Below, piece by piece: positions 5,360-8,032 of a stretch of 8,032 bases of DNA. Location of the stretch: the NCBI GenBank assembly GCA_021731325.1, contig JAKFXP010000066.1, positions 1-8,032 on the forward strand, given 5' to 3'. The notes below the pieces were generated by a model. The model ran no database searches. It worked only from the letters and a program-made list of their open reading frames with translations, and was not told where the DNA came from. Numbering within the stretch: the first letter of the stretch is position 1; each line of letters begins with the position of its first letter. This stretch comes from Parcubacteria group bacterium (GTDB taxonomy: Bacteria > Patescibacteriota > Minisyncoccia > Phycocordibacterales > UBA12088). The position numbers were made by a program, and so were the translations under genes.

Positions 5360-7919
5360 GGCTTTTATACACCTAAGTAGCTACATGCATATGTATCACC
5401 AACGTTATCATCTTTCGCAGACCAGTAGAGGTGTCATCTTACTTCTACTCACCTTAGGGTTTGCTGCGGCAACGGTCTATGCTGAGACCGCTCCCCAGCA
5501 CTACTGGACGCACCAGTTTGGGGCAACGTCTGGAAGCTCTGCCCTTGACGCAGCACTTGCTGTTGATTCAGATGGCGCCGCCTATATGGTAGGCGCGGTC
5601 GATGGCACACTCCCTGACGAAACAGGAAGTGGTGCTCGCGACATATTTATCCGCAAATACTCCCACGCAGGTGAAGTAGTCTGGACTCATCAACTTGGTA
5701 CGGTGGGTGTTGATACCTCCTACGCAGTCACCGTAAGCAACGGTGCGGTATACATCACTGGTCTGGTAGACGGCACGTTGCCTGGTGAAGTGTCCATGGG
5801 TGCGACTGATGCATTTATACGAGCATACACCCTAGACGGTACGTTACTTTGGAATCATCAATTTGGTACCGCAGGAAATGATGTGGGAGCCGGTATCCTC
5901 TCTATTGAGAGCGGTCCGTATGCGGGTATTTACGTAGGTGGTACCACAAATGGTACCTTTGATGGTCAAACAAATCAGGGTGGGAGCGATATTTTTCTCA
6001 CCAAGTTTGACGAGTCTGGCACCTATGCGACAACCACGCAATACGGTACGGCTGCTGACGATGAACTTACTGCCCTTACCGGAAATACGAGTGGTATATT
6101 TGCCATTGGATACATGGAACCAGGCGGCTTCCTGAGCTCATTCGACGAAGAGGGTCACGTTATGTGGACGGAGCACTACGGTATTGATGCAAATATAACC
6201 TTTGGTATTGAGCCAACAGGTATTTCTCTGGTAGGTAGCAGTATCTATATTTCGGGGGGAATAGTCGGTTCGCTCGAAGATACCAGCGAACTTGGATCCG
6301 ACGATGCATTTCTTCTCAAATACGACACTCTTGGTACACCTGTCTGGCAACGGCAATTTGGTACGAATGCAGCTGATAAGGCGAATGCAGTATCTACGTA
6401 TGCCACCAGCAGTGACACAGGATTACTGCTGGTTGCAGGTAACACCGTGGGAACATTTCAAGGTGCGACGAGTACGGGAGCAACTGACGCATTTGTACAA
6501 GCATTTAATCCCGACGGCACCACAGCCTGGGTACATCAATTTGGCACCGACGGATCCGATACTCTGCAAGGTATCTCTGCGGCGTTAGACCACGCATTTG
6601 TGGTTGGACGAACAGACGGTATATTCCCCGGCGAAATAACAACCGGAGGCCTCGACGCATTTATGACCCATCTCACCTGGAGCAACGACTCTGACAACGA
6701 TCATATTCTTAACGAAGTAGATATCTACCCATTCTATCCAAGTACCGAGTTTGCGGACGAAATATCGGGAGGTACCTCATACGGGGTCGTTAATCTCTCA
6801 AATGATCAAACGGTGCATGTGACCGACGCTCCATTAGTTGAAGATGGGATAGATATCACCATCGACTCTTCTGGAGGTCTCGCTCCTGCTCTCGTGTCAG
6901 TCTGTGACCCATCAACCACCTTTAATCTGACACCGAACGATGAAATTATCGTAACTTGTGCATCAGTGCATACACGCGTTGAAAATGGTGAAGTAGAAGC
7001 ACTCTTTCGCGCTGCTGACGGAAGTGAAATACAGGGCACGTTACCTGAAGATACCCAACTCTCCTTTGATCAAGATGAGAACACCTTCATCGCAGATCCC
7101 GGTAATCCAGAAACAATTAACCTCACCGTAGGATCAAGCACCTATTCCATCGATCCTGGAGATACCTTAGTTATCTCTACTGACGTACAGGGGCCAACTG
7201 CAACGAATACCCTTGTTGTACAAAACCCTCTACCCGTTGATAGTCCGTTTACCGTTACCGCTACCCTCACAGAGGTAGGCAGTAGCTCAATTGCCTACGT
7301 GTACCTTTCGATCGACGGTAGTGCGACGACAAGTATGAGCGCCGTCGATGGTACCCTTGATGAAATCAATGAAACGGTAATCCTATCACTTCCCGCCTAT
7401 ACTACCGCAGGGGTTCATAACGTGTGTGTATGGGGGGTTGATAGTACGGGAAATAGTGGTGTTGGAGAATGTATATTTCTTGCAGTATACGATCCTGATG
7501 GCGGGTTCGTAACAGGAAGTGGAAAAATGCAGTCCCCACTTGGGGCATACGTACTGGATCCATCTCTGACCGGCAAGGTTGAATTTGGATTCGTCTCAAA
7601 ATACAAACGTCATGTATCGCTACCCCAAGGAGAGACTGAGTTCAAATTCAAAAGTGACCAGTATGATTGGCTTGTCGTTAATGGTCCTCGCGCGCAGTAC
7701 CGTGGAACAGGCACCATAAACGAATCTGGTAACTACGGCTTCACGCTCACGGCGATTGATGAAGCCCGCCCCGGTGGTGGTACGGTCGATCGGCTCCGCA
7801 TGAAGATTTGGGATAAAAATAATGGAAACGCAATTGTGTATGACAACAAATTGGGTGCGCCTGACACGGACGATCCTGTCACCGCCATTCAAGGCGGCAA
7901 CATTATTATTCACCATTAA
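5358..7919 (+). CDS. Large secreted seven-bladed SBBP-type beta-propeller protein with Ig-like and conserved C-terminal modules
   Basis: 853 residues, GTG start with a strong AGGAGG 8 nt upstream. The signal peptide is long: an 24-residue polar head, then VILLLLTLGFAAATVYA, cleaved after 42. Residues 50-441 contain seven SBBP-type repeats, each opening W(T/N/V)HQFGT-like and closing GxxDAF(I/L)xxYxxDG. Residues 444-455 (DSDNDHILNEVD) form a DxDxD calcium loop of thrombospondin-3 type. A beta-rich domain (about 463-608) carries a Cys pair at C516 and C534, and an Ig-like domain spans about 612-710 (C690, C705). The last 143 residues match an unnamed module common in Patescibacteria and other secreted multidomain proteins (FGFVSKYK, YDWLVV, GTGTINESGNYGF, MKIWDKNNG). 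There is no membrane span or dockerin, so it should be released or held by its C-terminus. No catalytic site is visible; a binding or surface-structure role is inferred. It is transcribed away from the FGE-like gene. No terminator is visible after the stop. Confidence 0.88.
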   Translation: MAFIHLSSYMHMYHQRYHLSQTSRGVILLLLTLGFAAATVYAETAPQHYWTHQFGATSGSSALDAALAVDSDGAAYMVGAVDGTLPDETGSGARDIFIRKYSHAGEVVWTHQLGTVGVDTSYAVTVSNGAVYITGLVDGTLPGEVSMGATDAFIRAYTLDGTLLWNHQFGTAGNDVGAGILSIESGPYAGIYVGGTTNGTFDGQTNQGGSDIFLTKFDESGTYATTTQYGTAADDELTALTGNTSGIFAIGYMEPGGFLSSFDEEGHVMWTEHYGIDANITFGIEPTGISLVGSSIYISGGIVGSLEDTSELGSDDAFLLKYDTLGTPVWQRQFGTNAADKANAVSTYATSSDTGLLLVAGNTVGTFQGATSTGATDAFVQAFNPDGTTAWVHQFGTDGSDTLQGISAALDHAFVVGRTDGIFPGEITTGGLDAFMTHLTWSNDSDNDHILNEVDIYPFYPSTEFADEISGGTSYGVVNLSNDQTVHVTDAPLVEDGIDITIDSSGGLAPALVSVCDPSTTFNLTPNDEIIVTCASVHTRVENGEVEALFRAADGSEIQGTLPEDTQLSFDQDENTFIADPGNPETINLTVGSSTYSIDPGDTLVISTDVQGPTATNTLVVQNPLPVDSPFTVTATLTEVGSSSIAYVYLSIDGSATTSMSAVDGTLDEINETVILSLPAYTTAGVHNVCVWGVDSTGNSGVGECIFLAVYDPDGGFVTGSGKMQSPLGAYVLDPSLTGKVEFGFVSKYKRHVSLPQGETEFKFKSDQYDWLVVNGPRAQYRGTGTINESGNYGFTLTAIDEARPGGGTVDRLRMKIWDKNNGNAIVYDNKLGAPDTDDPVTAIQGGNIIIHH
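5505..6680 (+). repeat. Seven SBBP beta-propeller repeats within the secreted protein
   Basis: Repeat openings fall at residues 50 (WTHQFGA), 109 (WTHQLGT), 165 (WNHQFGT), 226 (TTTQYGT), 270 (WTEHYGI), 330 (WQRQFGT) and 391 (WVHQFGT), with a closing W at 441. Lengths are about 59, 56, 61, 44, 60, 61 and 50 residues. Seven blades would close one complete propeller. The fourth is about 15 residues short: it lacks the GxxDAF segment and its first Trp. Six of seven contain a (D/N/V)GT(L/F)xGE-like turn before GxxDAF. Confidence 0.75.
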
Positions 7920-8032
7920 TTGTTGTATCACAAAGTTCTCAGCAAAATAGCCTTTATACGTCCCATAATCATAATTAAGGATTGTTTTGGGATCTAAATC
8001 ACTCATTGCACCCAGGATCCCCACATCGAACA
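7917..8032 (-). pseudogene. Remnant of an AAA ATPase with DUF4143 domain, cut off at both ends here
   Basis: Read from the right edge leftwards, the frame gives FDVGILGAMSDLDPKT, then YGTYKGYFAENFVIQQL. This matches the middle of the DUF4143 region of P-loop ATPases, where DVGLLGAL...SPKT...FKGxxAENFVxQEL is typical. The frame is open to the window edge, so the N-terminal ATPase part, if present, lies outside. Normal family members continue for another 100 or more residues ending in a nuclease-like or DNA-recognition fold. Here the match stops at the propeller-gene stop: the last matching Leu codon TTA is the complement of its TAA (7917-7919). The frame stays open to 7620, but that part is antisense to a well-conserved coding region and shows no family motifs. 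It is therefore called a truncated gene rather than an overlapping one. A live gene with a chimeric tail cannot be excluded. Confidence 0.6.

Noticed and set aside
7620..7916. Continuation of the ATPase frame antisense to the end of the propeller gene
   Set aside because: It has no DUF4143 motifs and mirrors a strongly conserved coding region, so it is a shadow of that gene.
1..8032. CRISPR array, insertion sequence ends, tRNA or rRNA genes
   Set aside because: I found no regularly spaced identical repeats, transposase motifs, or tRNA/rRNA signature sequences on either strand.

Overview
The window looks like a piece of a Patescibacteria (Candidate Phyla Radiation, Parcubacteria-like) chromosome. 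The evidence is the style of its secreted proteins: a dockerin pair with the DFSILLxxW / DFSIMLYxW signature, a membrane-anchored cohesin protein, Ig-like domains joined by Gly/Ser/Thr or Pro linkers, and a propeller protein ending in the YDWLVV / TGTINxSGNYGF / IKIWDKNNG module. All reading frames work with the standard code, with TGA as stop. Lineage is inferred from protein style only; there is no rRNA, tRNA or marker gene here.

Layout, minus strand, read from 5127 leftwards. First comes a secreted FGE-sulfatase-fold protein (4258-5127) that lacks the catalytic cysteines. After a 23-nt gap follows a 617-residue secreted multidomain protein ending in a type I-like dockerin (2381-4234, GTG start). 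A 185-bp gap with an extended -10 promoter candidate leads into an Hsp20 small heat-shock protein (1707-2195). Twenty-two nt later comes a single-cohesin protein (167-1684) with a signal peptide, two Ig-like domains, one membrane span and a cytoplasmic helical tail. A perfect 12-bp hairpin at 74-104 lies beyond its stop.

Plus strand: from a divergent 230-bp control region (5128-5357) a large secreted seven-bladed SBBP-type beta-propeller protein is read rightwards (5358-7919). Immediately past its stop, on the minus strand, lies a remnant of an AAA ATPase of the DUF4143 family (7917-8032). Its homology ends at the stop codon of the propeller gene.

How it may work together (inference): the cohesin protein can display its cohesin outside the cell, the dockerin protein can dock onto it, and the FGE-like and propeller proteins supply further extracellular binding modules. 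No glycoside hydrolase is present, so this resembles a small non-cellulosomal cohesin-dockerin surface assembly, perhaps for attachment to a host or surface. The most unusual DNA-level signals are in the divergent region. The Shine-Dalgarno and GTG start of the propeller gene lie inside a 13-bp hairpin, and the FGE-like start codon lies at the edge of a perfect 12-bp inverted repeat.
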